Below are positions 23,401 to 32,161 of a stretch of DNA of 64,000 nt, piece by piece (within the stretch, counting starts at the first letter, position 1; each line of letters opens with the position of its first letter). The translations under genes and the position numbers were made by a program. The notes beneath the pieces were generated by a model that was not told the origin of the DNA, made no database searches, and saw only the letters and a list, made by a program, of their open reading frames with translations. The stretch covers positions 4,166,870 to 4,230,869 of the forward strand of contig JASKMD010000014.1 of assembly GCA_030144725.1 (NCBI GenBank), in the 5' to 3' direction. This DNA is from Haematococcus lacustris. Taxonomy: Eukaryota; Chlorophyta; Chlorophyceae; Chlamydomonadales; Haematococcaceae.

Positions 23401-26400
23401 ACAGGTAGGCAAGGCTGCCAGGGTGCCTTGCAACCTACCTAGAGCCTGTCTAGTGCACCAGGTGTTATACACGACTATGTTGTGCACCTTGTGCAGGGTA
23501 CCGCAAGTCCAAGGATGGGGGGAAGTGCAACGCAGATTCTTTGCGCCAGCGCATCTCTTCCCTTGCCCGTACTGTGCGTGGTGAACATCACCGGGTCAAG
23601 ATCAGTGAGAATGACATGGCTCCCATCCTGCAGCCTGACGACCTCATGGACTTCAAGGGTCGCTTTACGTAGGCCGTACGGAGGCCCCCCTCCCACCCCA
23701 GGACCTGGCAGCTGGCCTATGAGCGGGCATGCGGCAGCGGCACCGGCTGCGTACGGAGGCCCCCCTCCCACCCCAGGACCTGGCAGCTGGCCTATGAGCG
23801 GGCATGCGGCAGCGGCACCGGCTGCGTACAGAGGCCCACCTCCCACCCCAGGACCTGGCAGCTGGCCTATGAGCGGGCATGCGGCAGCGGCACCGGCTGC
23901 GTACGGAGGCCCCCCTCCCACCCCAGGACCTGGCAGCTGGCCTATGAGCGGGCATGCGGCAGCGGCACCGGCTGCGTACGGAGGCCCCCCTCCCACCCCA
24001 GGACCTGGCAGCTGGCCTATGAGCGGGCATGCGGCAGCGGCACCGGCTGCGTACGGAGGCCCCCCTCCCACCCCAGGACCTGGCAGCTGGCCTATGAGCG
24101 GGCATGCGGCAGCGGCACCGGCTGCGTACGGAGGCCCCCCTCCCACCCCAGGACCTGGCAGCTGGCCTATGAGCGGGCATGCGGCAGCGGCACCGGCTGC
24201 GTACGGAGGCCCCCCTCCCACCCCAGGACCTGGCAGCTGGCCTATGAGCGGGCATGTGGCAGCGGCACCGGCTGCGTACGGAGGCCCACATCCCACCCCA
24301 GGACCTGGCAGCTGGCAAGGCGTTTGGTACCCGGGACACACGGCATCATGGGGTCCCGCACCCTGCACTTGGCAGTCCGCTTGGCATCCAGCTGCGCATG
24401 CAGCTGGAGCCATTGATCCAGGGATAGGCCAATGCTTTGAAGAGTTCAGGGCTAGTGAGGCAGCCAGCAAGGCCGCAAAGATGAAGCTACTGGCTGCATT
24501 GATAGGATAGGGCGGATTGTTTCAGATAGGGGGCTTGTGCTAGATAGGGGGCTTGTGCTAGATAGGGGGCTTGGGCTAGTTAGGGGGCTTGGGCTAGATA
24601 GGGCGGATTGTTTCAGATAGTGCTGCTAGGGCGGACAGTAAGAATGGGTTGGAAAATGGCTGATATTTACGGGAAAATAAAAATTCTTACTTCTCCCGTA
24701 ATGTAAAGGGATTTTCGACGTACTTTGGCCATGGGGGAACTTGAAACAATTAAAAAATATGGCTCGGGAATAATATTTTAATTATAGTTTTCGAGGCCTC
24801 GGGAATCAATAGGGAGACGGTTAACAGTATATATTGTACAGTATACAATACAATACTACTGTAGTGATACGCCTTGTTGGTGATACGCTGATTTGGTGAA
24901 AACCCAAATTTCATGCTCAAAGAGAAGGTGATACAGTTTGGTGACGAAAAACATCTCATGCTCAACGAAATCACCAACAGGGCGTATCACTACAGTATAT
25001 ATAGTTCAAATAGATGCTTGCAAGTTCATCAAGCCTCATGCGTGGGCAGTTTCCAGGTGTGGTGTCATGCTGCCATGCCAGGTGTTCTTCATGCCATGGA
25101 GCTACTTACTGGCATAGCAGCCGGACTCAAACAGGAGCGGTATCTGGCCCCCTTCCTCCTCCACCTCGGCCTCAGCCCTGCGGCCCACCAGTTGCAGCAT
25201 TAGCGCGTCCCGCACCTCACCCTGCAACAGGCCAGGGCAAGGGACCTGCGCTAGGGGACGGGCCAATGATCAGCTGCATGGGGTGCCATGTGCTCCGCTG
25301 CAGGTGTGCCCACACTCTCATCCAGTCCACTCACGTCCATGTTATCGGCATCCGCCATGCGCTGTGTGAGGTCTGCCTGCAGGGGCTTGTACACGTCCAG
25401 GGACTGCTGCAGGGTATGGCGCACCGCCATGACCTTGGGCAGCACAGGCGGCCTGCCAAGCAAGATGTCCTCCATGACGCTGAGGATCATCTCAGCGGGC
25501 GTGCCTGCAGCAGTGGGAGCAGCAGCCGTGGCCTGGATGAGGGTGCCCGGCGGGCGGTTTAGTGCACAGGGCCCATCACCCTCACCTGACTCCACCATGG
25601 CCACCTGGGACTGTTCATCATCTGCATGGGCCCACTTGAACTCGGCTTGCATCTTCTCAATAGCTGCTCTGGGCAGCAGGCTGTGCAGCAGCGCCCTGTG
25701 CTCATACCTGAAGTGTGACACATGCTTGCATGCTGATGGGGAGGGGGACACCTTCGCACTAGATGACCAGTTTTGTGTGGCATATGTTTACTAGTAACTG
25801 TCAGCATGTGATGTGGTGAGCTGTACGGGCCTGACACCAGCATGCGTGGCAACGTGTCTGACTGCACTGCCTGGCCCTGCCACTGATAGGCTACGGGTTA
25901 GTCCCCTTACCCTAACCCAGTCCTCAGTTGCTGGTCAATGAGCACCAAGGAGGGTTGGCCTGGGAGGTGGTGGATGCTGCATGCCCTGCTAGCTGCTGGC
26001 AGATTGAGGACGCCTGCACCACCCTGACGAGCCTCAGGGCATCTACAGCACCAGAGGTTCACACTGAGCAGCTGCACCATGCAGCAGGCCACTGGGGTAG
26101 CCTGACCTGCTGAGCAGCACTGCAAAGGTGGCGGCACTGAGCGCCAAGGCCACCAGCACCAGCACCACCAGCAGCGGCACCAGGTAGGCGGGCTGCCAGC
26201 TGGCCTTCCACACGCACAGCCGCCACTGCAGGGTGCACAGGCGGGAAAGGCGCAATGAGAGGCACACCGGCTGCAATGCAGCACATGGCCTCTGTTGGCC
26301 TCACTGCTGGCAGCCACACTGCTGCCTGACTGTCTGCCGACACACCGCAGCTGGCATGGAAGAGCAGTGTTGTTCTATGTCTACTTGACTGACACCAGCT

Positions 26401-28985
26401 GCTCTCTCGCCTCTCTGTCTAGCATGATCCACCCATAATCAGCAGGGTTGGCATTGGGGCACTGTCTAGATGCATGGAGTCTAGATACACACAATCCATT
26501 ACACAACCCTATTAACGCATTGATGCACAGCCTGGACAGCCCCACCCCAACCAGCGGAGCCATGTTCTACATTCCACAAGCAGACAATCCCCCATTGACT
26601 AATCCCAATGCCAGGCACTCCAGAGAGCGCTTGCCTCCGACTCAACAGAGCATGCTTTGAGCCCATAGCAACCTGAGGCAGCCCTGGATAACTTGGAGCA
26701 GTTCTCACAAAGTGGGCCTGGTGCAGCCTGACATATCCACCTCTGCCCGTACTCAAGAGATCACTATACATAGCCTTGTCCCTGTCTCACCTTGTCCTCC
26801 AGCACCAGCACGTCCCTGCACAGGCTGTCGCTGGCCATGGCCTTGTCAGTGCTCTCATACAGGGTGGAGTAAGCCTGGTCCTCAGCTGCACTGGCCAGTG
26901 TGGGCGCCGACAGCCGGTAGTGCAGGCCATCAAGCAGGCTGACCAGCTTGGTGCCAGCGCTGTCCTCCAGCACAGAGTCAAGGGACAGAGACAGCGCTGC
27001 AAAGCCCCACCTAAGAAGGCAAAGGCACAAGCAGCGCATAGCGTCTCTTGTCCCTCACGTAAGCACAGGGATGTAAGTCAGATGGTGGCTGCCTCCCATG
27101 GCTGCCGGTGAGCTGAAGAGCCTCAATATGTGAGCTACGGCAGTTCAATCCGTCCCATACCCATTCCTGGCTTGCTGGTCACAACCTAGGCTGGCTGTCC
27201 CACCACTTGGTCCGTGTCGCGTTGTTGTAGCACTCTGGGCACTTGGCCAGCAGTTCGCTTCCCCAGGGTATGCCCCAGGTCTCATTGGCATTGACGTTGC
27301 GCATCATAATTGGGACATTGACGGACAGGACTTTGTAGCCTGCTGCAAGGAAGGGCCCTGCAAGGGATAAAGGCGCCACGCTGGCAGCAGATGCTGTGAT
27401 GATACGGAAGATGGTGCCCATGAAAGGTGATCATGGCTATTGTGCAATCAGGAAGGCTGTAAAGTGCTGCCTGCCTTGAGTACTGTCAAGCTACTGGCCG
27501 GTTGGCGGCCAGAGGCCAGTTGCTCCGGCATCTCAGTTTAGGTGGATGGGAATGCCCACAATCAGCCATGAAATTGGATGGGTCCACCCTTGCGCAGGCT
27601 TCATAGTTGGCTATCGTACAGCTGTTTGTTTCAACAGGTAGCCTTGTTCACCGTAGAGCCCTGCCCAACGGGGTCGCTGTCTACAGCTGCAGTGTTAAAC
27701 CAAAGCCCAGATCTCTCCTTGTTTACTTGCTTGGCACCCATGGCATGGTGCATGCTGCTCCCATGGCTACCGTAGGCAACAGTTCAGATGCCAATATATT
27801 TGGACTTGCCTGTGACCTTGATGCGGCCACCAACAATGACGGGTATGGCCTGGTCACGCAACCTTGGCTGCAGGATGTCCAGGCCAACGGCAGTGCTATT
27901 GAGCATTGGGTACATGGCTGCAACCCTCCCTGCCGGGGTAATGGCAAGGCTGTTCCCACGAGAAGTCAGCTCTTTGCCTGGGATCTGCATGACCATGGCA
28001 GGGAGGCGGGCTGACCTTGGTGTAACATTGGCTCGACAGTGCAGCTACCAAGGAGGTGCTTGCCTGCACCTGAAACCTGGTGGGTACCGCCACACATGTG
28101 TGCAACAACTTGCTCATTTGTTTACCCAGCTGAGGAAGGTGGAGACCCAGGTGCAGAGGTGCAAGGATGCTCCCTGCCTAGTTGGAATGCCTTGCTCAAA
28201 CCATGACACGCTCGCCCAGCCAACACACACTTGCTCACCCAGCTAAAAAAGGTCGAGACCCAGGTGCTCCACATCTTAATCACAGTGTCATAGTCAGGAA
28301 CCTGCTGCACCAGGTTGGCCAGCGACCTCACAGGCACCGCACTCTGTGCAAAAGTCAGCTCCAGGTTAGCAGAGACGGCGTCCAGACGGCTGTAGGCTGC
28401 CACACTGCAGGGAAAGTGGCAGGGTGGAGTCTAAGGAAAGCATCCTGCACACGGGTAGCTCACTCTTGTGAGGTATGCTATTATGTAGTATGCTGCAGTG
28501 TTTTTTTTCGCCTTATATATAGCGATCGCTATAAAAAGCGACATTTCAGGGGTCATATTGCGCTATGAAATGGTCGCTTTTCGAGCTTCACTACCTCGCA
28601 CTTCGCTATGAAAATTGCGATTTACCCTGACATCTTGCGTATTTTAGCGTAGTTTTCGTTATATTTTCTACCTGAGCGATGTTTTAAAGTAGGGTCGAGC
28701 TATAAAATCAGGGGTATGAACCTATGCCATGTCACTTTGAGCTATAGATCATGCATCCGGGCGAAACGAAAAAAAAACACTGGTATGCTGTTGTGTGCTA
28801 TCACACAGGCAGGATACTAGCCATGCATCAGGCATCAGGCTGTGCTGCAGGACATACCGTGCAGCCGCTGCGTCCCCATCGGCCCCAGCAACTGTGGCCC
28901 AGATGCCCACTGCCAACATCACAGAAAACAGCAGCAGTGGGATGACTATAATGTAAGGACTTGCCCGGATTGCCGTGGCAGTAGC
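17470..28985 (-). CDS. CHASE-domain transmembrane cyclic-nucleotide phosphodiesterase, copy 2
   Basis: Paralogue of the gene at 1-9152, in the same orientation. Exons: 28858-28985, 28239-28404, 27810-27984, 27186-27357, 26791-27010, 26107-26225, 25335-25707, 25110-25221, 19616-20265, 18927-19330, 18738-18822, 18592-18644, 18224-18279, about 17637-18001, 17470-17531. Most lengths equal those of copy 1 exactly; the Ser/Ala-rich exon is 650 nt here against 758. The catalytic end is complete: ALKCSDLGHLA, SRLEAEFFAQGD, SPLCDRTKQG, KSQVGFF, then DFVALPLFTNFTA across an intron, as in class I phosphodiesterases. The last exon runs into a stop after WRHCTVH, so the true C terminus may differ or be truncated. 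The boundary between 18224 and 18001 is unresolved, as in copy 1. A 4 kb mobile insertion sits in the intron between 20265 and 25110. No broken exon is visible. The initiator exon upstream of 28985 is not identified. Confidence 0.8.
20955..20974 (+). repeat. Left 20-bp direct repeat flanking the intronic insertion
   Basis: ATAGATGCTTGCAAGTTCAT occurs here and again at 25010-25029. The corresponding copy 1 intron has the core TGCTTGCAAGTTCAT once (3154-3168) in uninterrupted context, so the pair behaves like a target-site duplication around the inserted DNA. Confidence 0.7.
21138..21272 (+). CDS. Small ORF, hypothetical, in the intronic element
   Basis: The ATG at 21138 opens a 44-codon frame with balanced composition (MDQFVLRGISAADAAYNLHR at the start). 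After its stop another frame continues with NFGPSPRLNLAASPSTPPAL and KAYENWWQPC, and then a Gly/Trp-rich frame (GPGWGKGWGGGPGRGG) to 21671. This looks like one protein broken by frameshifts, or joined by unseen introns. No domain is recognised. Confidence 0.3.
   Translation: MDQFVLRGISAADAAYNLHRELLMHDEQRFQMSLDRQEATTWDH
21927..22024. other. Long imperfect hairpin (candidate structured RNA or element-internal palindrome)
   Basis: The left arm from AAATAATGACC to GTAAACGAC (about 21929-21972) pairs with the right arm from GTCGTTTAC to GGTCGTTATTT (about 21985-22022), around a loop of about a dozen bases. By eye about 80 percent of arm positions pair. It lies between the small ORF region and the subrepeats upstream of the spliced gene. 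Confidence 0.6.
22165..22348 (+). repeat. Subrepeats upstream of the spliced gene
   Basis: Four degenerate units of about 45-60 bp, each containing CAGTAAAA, GCGGTTAGGCRGYGGTT and usually GCACTT. They sit about 250 bp upstream of the first exon, so they could be promoter elements or subterminal transposase-binding repeats. Confidence 0.6.
22601..23672 (+). CDS. Spliced gene of unknown function inside the intronic element
   Basis: Five exons with matching phases: 22601-22682, 22762-22917, 22998-23168, 23252-23404 and 23497-23672, giving 245 codons and a TAG stop. All introns are GT-AG and 79-92 nt long. The N-terminal part is Ala/Pro/Val-rich with a basic PTRRSGRLSGKAA patch. The middle is acidic (GEDAEEDAVLRAF). 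The C-terminal half is helical with Cys residues (EERCSHLYECYMKNPKVLCM; ISENDMAPILQPDDLMDF). No family is recognised. It is antisense to the phosphodiesterase gene. The stop lies at the very start of the 75-bp repeat array, so an alternative splice into the array is possible. The start ATG is the first in frame after an upstream stop; a nearby acidic ORF (22526-22620) is in another frame. Confidence 0.6.
23673..24510 (+). CDS. Open frame over 75-bp coding repeats (possible C-terminal exon)
   Basis: A frame open from 23482 runs through eight full and one partial 25-residue repeats (YGGPPPTPGPGSWPMSGH followed by an Ala-rich tail). It then ends with a helical segment (QCFEEFRASEAASKAAKMKL) and a stop at 24508-24510. 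It is in a different frame from the last exon of the 22601-23672 gene, so use of it needs a splice. The opposite strand is also open because the unit is a multiple of three. It could be a real exon, or repeat drift. Confidence 0.4.
23676..24318 (+). repeat. 75-bp tandem repeat array
   Basis: Period 75 bp, eight full units plus a partial one, nearly identical. Each unit begins TACGGAGGCCC, includes the pyrimidine tract CCCCTCCCACCCCAG and ends near GCGGCACCGGCTGC. Confidence 0.9.
24525..24625 (+). repeat. Short tandem repeats after the repeat ORF
   Basis: Four units of ATAGGGGGCTTGTGCTAG type are bracketed by two copies of GGGCGGATTGTTTCAGATAG. Confidence 0.75.
24859..24995. mobile_element. 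137-bp MITE with TA target duplication
   Basis: Inverted ends of 26 bp (CTGTAGTGATACGCC outward, TTGGTGAT inward) with one mismatch, flanked by TA on both sides (24857-24858 and 24996-24997). This is the arrangement of Tc1/mariner-type miniature elements. No coding capacity. Confidence 0.75.
25010..25029 (+). repeat. Right 20-bp direct repeat flanking the intronic insertion
   Basis: Exact second copy of the repeat at 20955-20974. Sequence to its right (AAGCCTCATGCGTGGGCAG) continues the copy 1 intron order at 3171 onward. Confidence 0.7.
28500..28745. repeat. AT-rich dispersed repeat
   Basis: AT-rich segment with GCGCTATGAAATGGTCGCTTTT, whose reverse complement (with one difference) recurs at 5370-5395 within an AT-rich stretch of copy 1 (5160-5460). 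It lies between the first two mapped exons of copy 2. No ORF of interest. Confidence 0.5.
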
Positions 28986-30157
28986 CTGTGGCAGCGGGCA
29001 GGAAAACAACTGAATGGTCAGCTGCACGCTGTGAACTATGGTCGGGCTAGCTACTGGTCATTTTGCTTGCATACTAGCAACGAAACAGCTTCCCTCGATG
29101 AGGATGAGCGATGAGGGCGACGCACCTGAAATCTGCGCAGGCGCATGTCGTACACTTGGAGTACAGCCACTCGTACACTGGGCACTTGCAGTGCCGGGGC
29201 TGTGTTTAGCGGGCTTGTGAAACTTATGCTGAAGAGTTTGCTAATGCTGAAAACTCTACCCAAAACCAGTGCGGGAAGTACGCAGGCAGAGTCTACGATG
29301 AGCGAAGCTGAATCGCCCCAAGTCCGTGGCGGGACCGTTATTGAGACTGTACACCTGCAGCCGATGCTTAGCTGCCCTCGTCGTCAGCTAGCATTGCTAG
29401 GTACGCAAGGAGCGCGTGGTTCACTGTGCAATGCAAGCGCATGCATTGAACACATGACGTGGCTACACTCCTACAAATTAAACCCTGCGTCCGTCCCTGC
29501 GTGTTTACCAACCTTGTCCGATCGGGCTGAAATTGTAATAGATGGTAGTTTGCAAAAAATAAAACATATTTTGCAAGAAAAATATCTAAAAAAAATCAAC
29601 AGCTGTTGCGCTGTGGCCCGCAACCTATCCCTGCACTCATCCCTGCACTCTAGCCACAGGGCCACAGCGCAGCCGCCTTTGATTTTATTTTAAAAACTAT
29701 TCTGAAAAATATGTTTTATTTTCTGCAAACTACCATCTATCAAAATTTCAGCCCGATCGGACAAGGTCGGACAAGGAGTGTAAATGCTGGATGGCTAGAC
29801 TGCTCTGTTGGTTTCACTGTTGAGCATCAGTGCTGGAGGACTGTATTCAAGAGCGAGAGAGACCAGAGAGTTGGAGGCAGCCCTAACAGCAGTCTGAGGC
29901 CCCCCAGAGGTCCCCCCCCTCATTGAGCTCGCAACCTGTTTTTGGATGCAACTCATACTTCATTTTGAGATAGCATGGGGGCTAAAGGCATCAAAAGTGG
30001 TGAATCGGCAACATTATGTGTCAATAACGAAATCGCCGTGATGTCCTAGGCCCGTGTCTGGAGCCTCGAAGACACTCAACCAACGCAGCAACACTCGTCA
30101 TCACCATCAACAAAGGATGCCGAGGCCCCCATCTTGATCAGCTCCACCCCTTGCCCC
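28986..30157. other. Intergenic stretch with MITE and a short open frame split by the LTR element
   Basis: Should hold the start of phosphodiesterase copy 2, which was not placed. From about 30047 an open frame (SLEDTQPTQQHSS, then DAEAPILISSTPC) runs into the LTR element and, if the element is removed, continues in frame beyond 36377 to a stop near 36470. Gene identity is unknown. Confidence 0.35.
29465..29790. mobile_element. Palindromic MITE, truncated copy
   Basis: Closely similar to 16082-16427 from the CACTCCTACAAATTA end through the central palindrome. The right side lacks the outer CGCAGGGA-containing terminal repeat and joins to AAGGAGTG near 29780. Confidence 0.7.
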
Positions 30158-30162
30158 TCTAC

Positions 30163-30615
30163 TGTAAGAGTACACGATTGCACGGTAGGATGCATGAACA
30201 AATGTTGTTTTTCTTTTACATGAAGTGCCACGTTGCCTAATGACGTTGTGTCTCACTGTATGATGTCGGTAGGTTTTAAGCGAGTTGTTGTAGTGTTTAG
30301 AGAGAAGAGAACTGAACCACAATAGTCCTTTGTACACGGAACATTGTAAGACTCCTTCCTTACGGTTACGGTCGGTCTGCCTCTACCACCTACGGTTCTA
30401 CGGTCTCCCACGGTTCTTAGTGAATTCGGGCGCTGTTGCTTTATAAGCAATAGTAAGTCAGCTTAGCGGTCCTTAGCTCCAGCGTCGAGCTGAGACCTAG
30501 CCGTAGTTAACACTACGAGACTTCTAGAAGCCGACCTTAGGCTGAAAGAAGTCCTTAGACCCATTAGCGCTTGCATTTACGAGTTTTTCCGGGCCCACGC
30601 ATTACAACTGTTGCA
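30163..30615 (+). repeat. 5' LTR
   Basis: 453 bp, TGTAAGAGTACACG to ACAACTGTTGCA. Direct copy at 35920-36372; the visible differences are GAGACCTAG versus GAGCCCTAG and GACCTTAGG versus GACCGTAGG. Confidence 0.93.
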
Positions 30616-31234
30616 TCTGGTTTCCCCTTTCACGTTCATCGCAGTGCCACTGACCTTCGACGAGGCGTTGGACGTAGACCTTCCGTCCGGGGCTAGCACC
30701 CCGCGGAATCCAGCCTCATCTTACAGCCCGTCCAGCCCTTCTCATAGCCCTTCGCCAAGCGGAGAATATCAGCCTATTGTTTCGGGTACACCCCCGAACG
30801 CGCACCCAGCAGCCCAGCTCGCACAGGCGGAACAGCCTGAGCAATTTCGCAGCCCAGCGTTTGCTTTAGTTTCCACGGGTAACCGTGAGGCGCACCAGGC
30901 GCTGCCCGCGTGTCACGAGTGCCAATCTTTCAAGGCGGCAGCGGACTACTACTCTGGGCTAGCAAGGGCACGAGGTGAGCAGCTCGCTCAGCAACGGGAG
31001 TACATAGAGCAGCTCTTAGGCATTGTGCGCAGCCTTGCTGTAGCACCCAGTGCTCCTGTAGGTGTGGCCACACGCTACGTGGCACCACCGCCACCCCCAC
31101 CGCCACCACCTAGACGCCAGCCCGCACCACAGGCACACCCAGCCCACCAGGGACAAGCACCGCCACCTACCCCCACCCACTCCGCCCAACACAACAGGGA
31201 CGGATACCAGCAGCGCCAGCGTCGTCGTCTCTAG
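30616..31234 (+). CDS. ATG-less open frame upstream of gag
   Basis: Open from within the 5' LTR to a TAG at 31232-31234 and in the same frame as gag, which begins 9 nt later. It contains no methionine codon. The sequence is Ser/Pro-rich, then a Cys-containing helical stretch (ACHECQSFKAAADYY and EYIEQLLGIVRSLA), then Pro/His/Arg-rich. It may be an N-terminal gag extension separated by one stop codon, or translated from a non-ATG start, or not translated. Confidence 0.4.
30618..30635 (+). other. Candidate primer binding site
   Basis: TGGTTTCCCC starts two bases after the 5' LTR. TGG at this place is expected for pairing with the CCA end of a tRNA primer; which tRNA is not determined. Confidence 0.5.
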
Positions 31235-31243
31235 CCACAGCCC

Positions 31244-32161
31244 ATGGCACAGCCTGACAGCATGGAGACCATCATAGCTGCATTCAATGCACTTGGCGCC
31301 ACTATGGACAGGATAGTGCGGCAGCAGGAGCAGCAGCACGCCGCTCAGGCAGAGCCACGGGTAGCTCAAGGTCTAGTGAAGCTGACAGACGTGCAGCCGT
31401 TTGACGGCAAAGGCAGTGTTTCGACGTGGTTGTTTCATGTGGAGGAGGTGTTTAAGTTGACTCCAGGCCTGACTGATGAGCAGAAGATAGTGTCCACTGG
31501 TGTAAGGCTCACAGGTCTGGCTGCCTCCTGGTATGTCTCTGTCCGCTCAGCCCCTAGCGCGTCATTCACCTGGGACTTGTTCAAAGCAGCCCTTAAAGCA
31601 GCTTTTGTAACCCAGTCAGAAACAGCTAAGGCTCGCGACCAGCTGCATGTGGCCAGGCAAAAACCTAACCAGACAGCTCTCTCATTCGCCACTCACCTGC
31701 GCAGCTTGTTTCTGCACATTCCTACCATCACCGAGGATGAACAACTAGACCGGTTCCGCCGTGGCCTGCACCCTCACCTCAAGGCCATGGTAGACATCCA
31801 GTCTCCCACTACATTTGATCAGGCAGTCAAGATAGCCGTAGCCCATGACACCGCCTGCCGTGATGCAGGGCTTTCCACAGCTGTTCCCATGCAGCTAGGC
31901 CTCATAAAACAAGTCAAGCAACAGCCTCACCGCGCTCAGCGCGAGATCCACGGCACATCATCTAACCCAGCTCCTCAGCAAACCAAGCCTGCTACCCCAC
32001 GACTCCAACGGCTCACACCAGAGGAGAAAGCCTGGTATGCTGCACACAACAAGTGCACATTCTGCCGTGAGGATGGTCATCTGGTGCAAGACTGCAAGCA
32101 CCCTAACAAACGCGGCCCAAAAAACTGGGCGGCTCGACCCCCCAACCAAGCAAAGACTTAG
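31244..32161 (+). CDS. gag: Gag polyprotein of the LTR retrotransposon
   Basis: 305 codons. The N-terminal half has the capsid-like region common to Ty3 elements ([42 protein letters not shown]). A C-terminal zinc knuckle has the CX2CX4HX4C spacing ([14 protein letters not shown]) at about residues 266-279. Gag packages element RNA into particles. It ends at TAG 32159-32161; pol overlaps it in the -1 frame through the slippery site at 32116-32125. Start chosen as the first ATG after the in-frame stop at 31232. Confidence 0.88.
   Translation: MAQPDSMETIIAAFNALGATMDRIVRQQEQQHAAQAEPRVAQGLVKLTDVQPFDGKGSVSTWLFHVEEVFKLTPGLTDEQKIVSTGVRLTGLAASWYVSVRSAPSASFTWDLFKAALKAAFVTQSETAKARDQLHVARQKPNQTALSFATHLRSLFLHIPTITEDEQLDRFRRGLHPHLKAMVDIQSPTTFDQAVKIAVAHDTACRDAGLSTAVPMQLGLIKQVKQQPHRAQREIHGTSSNPAPQQTKPATPRLQRLTPEEKAWYAAHNKCTFCREDGHLVQDCKHPNKRGPKNWAARPPNQAKT
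32116..32125 (+). promoter_or_regulatory. -1 programmed frameshift site between gag and pol
   Basis: The sequence CCCAAAAAAC in the gag frame reads C CCA AAA and A AAA AAC, two overlapping canonical slippery heptamers, just after the zinc knuckle. A one-base backward slip enters the pol frame, which is open from here through protease. A small GC-rich stem is possible downstream (TGGG with CCCA); no strong pseudoknot was identified by eye. Confidence 0.75.

Larger units (their letters stand above)
21001..24833 (+). mobile_element. Putative TIR transposon carrying an unknown spliced gene, inside the copy 2 phosphodiesterase intron
   Basis: The left end ACCGTACTCTCCCTTTTGAT and the inverted right end (ACCGTCTCCCTATTGATTCC on the minus strand, 24810-24833) match imperfectly over about 25-45 bp. 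A related end stands alone at 6774 in copy 1. Inside lie a 44-codon ORF from 21138 (MDQFVLRGISAADAAYNLHR), a Gly/Trp-rich stretch near 21380-21670, a long hairpin, subrepeats and the five-exon gene at 22601-23672 with its 75-bp repeats. No transposase family is recognised. The 20-bp direct repeats lie outside these ends, so ends and class are tentative. Confidence 0.5.

Noticed and set aside
23475..24470. 331-codon minus-strand ORF over the 75-bp repeats
   Set aside because: The repeat period keeps all frames open. The plus strand has the better-supported gene and natural C-terminal context.
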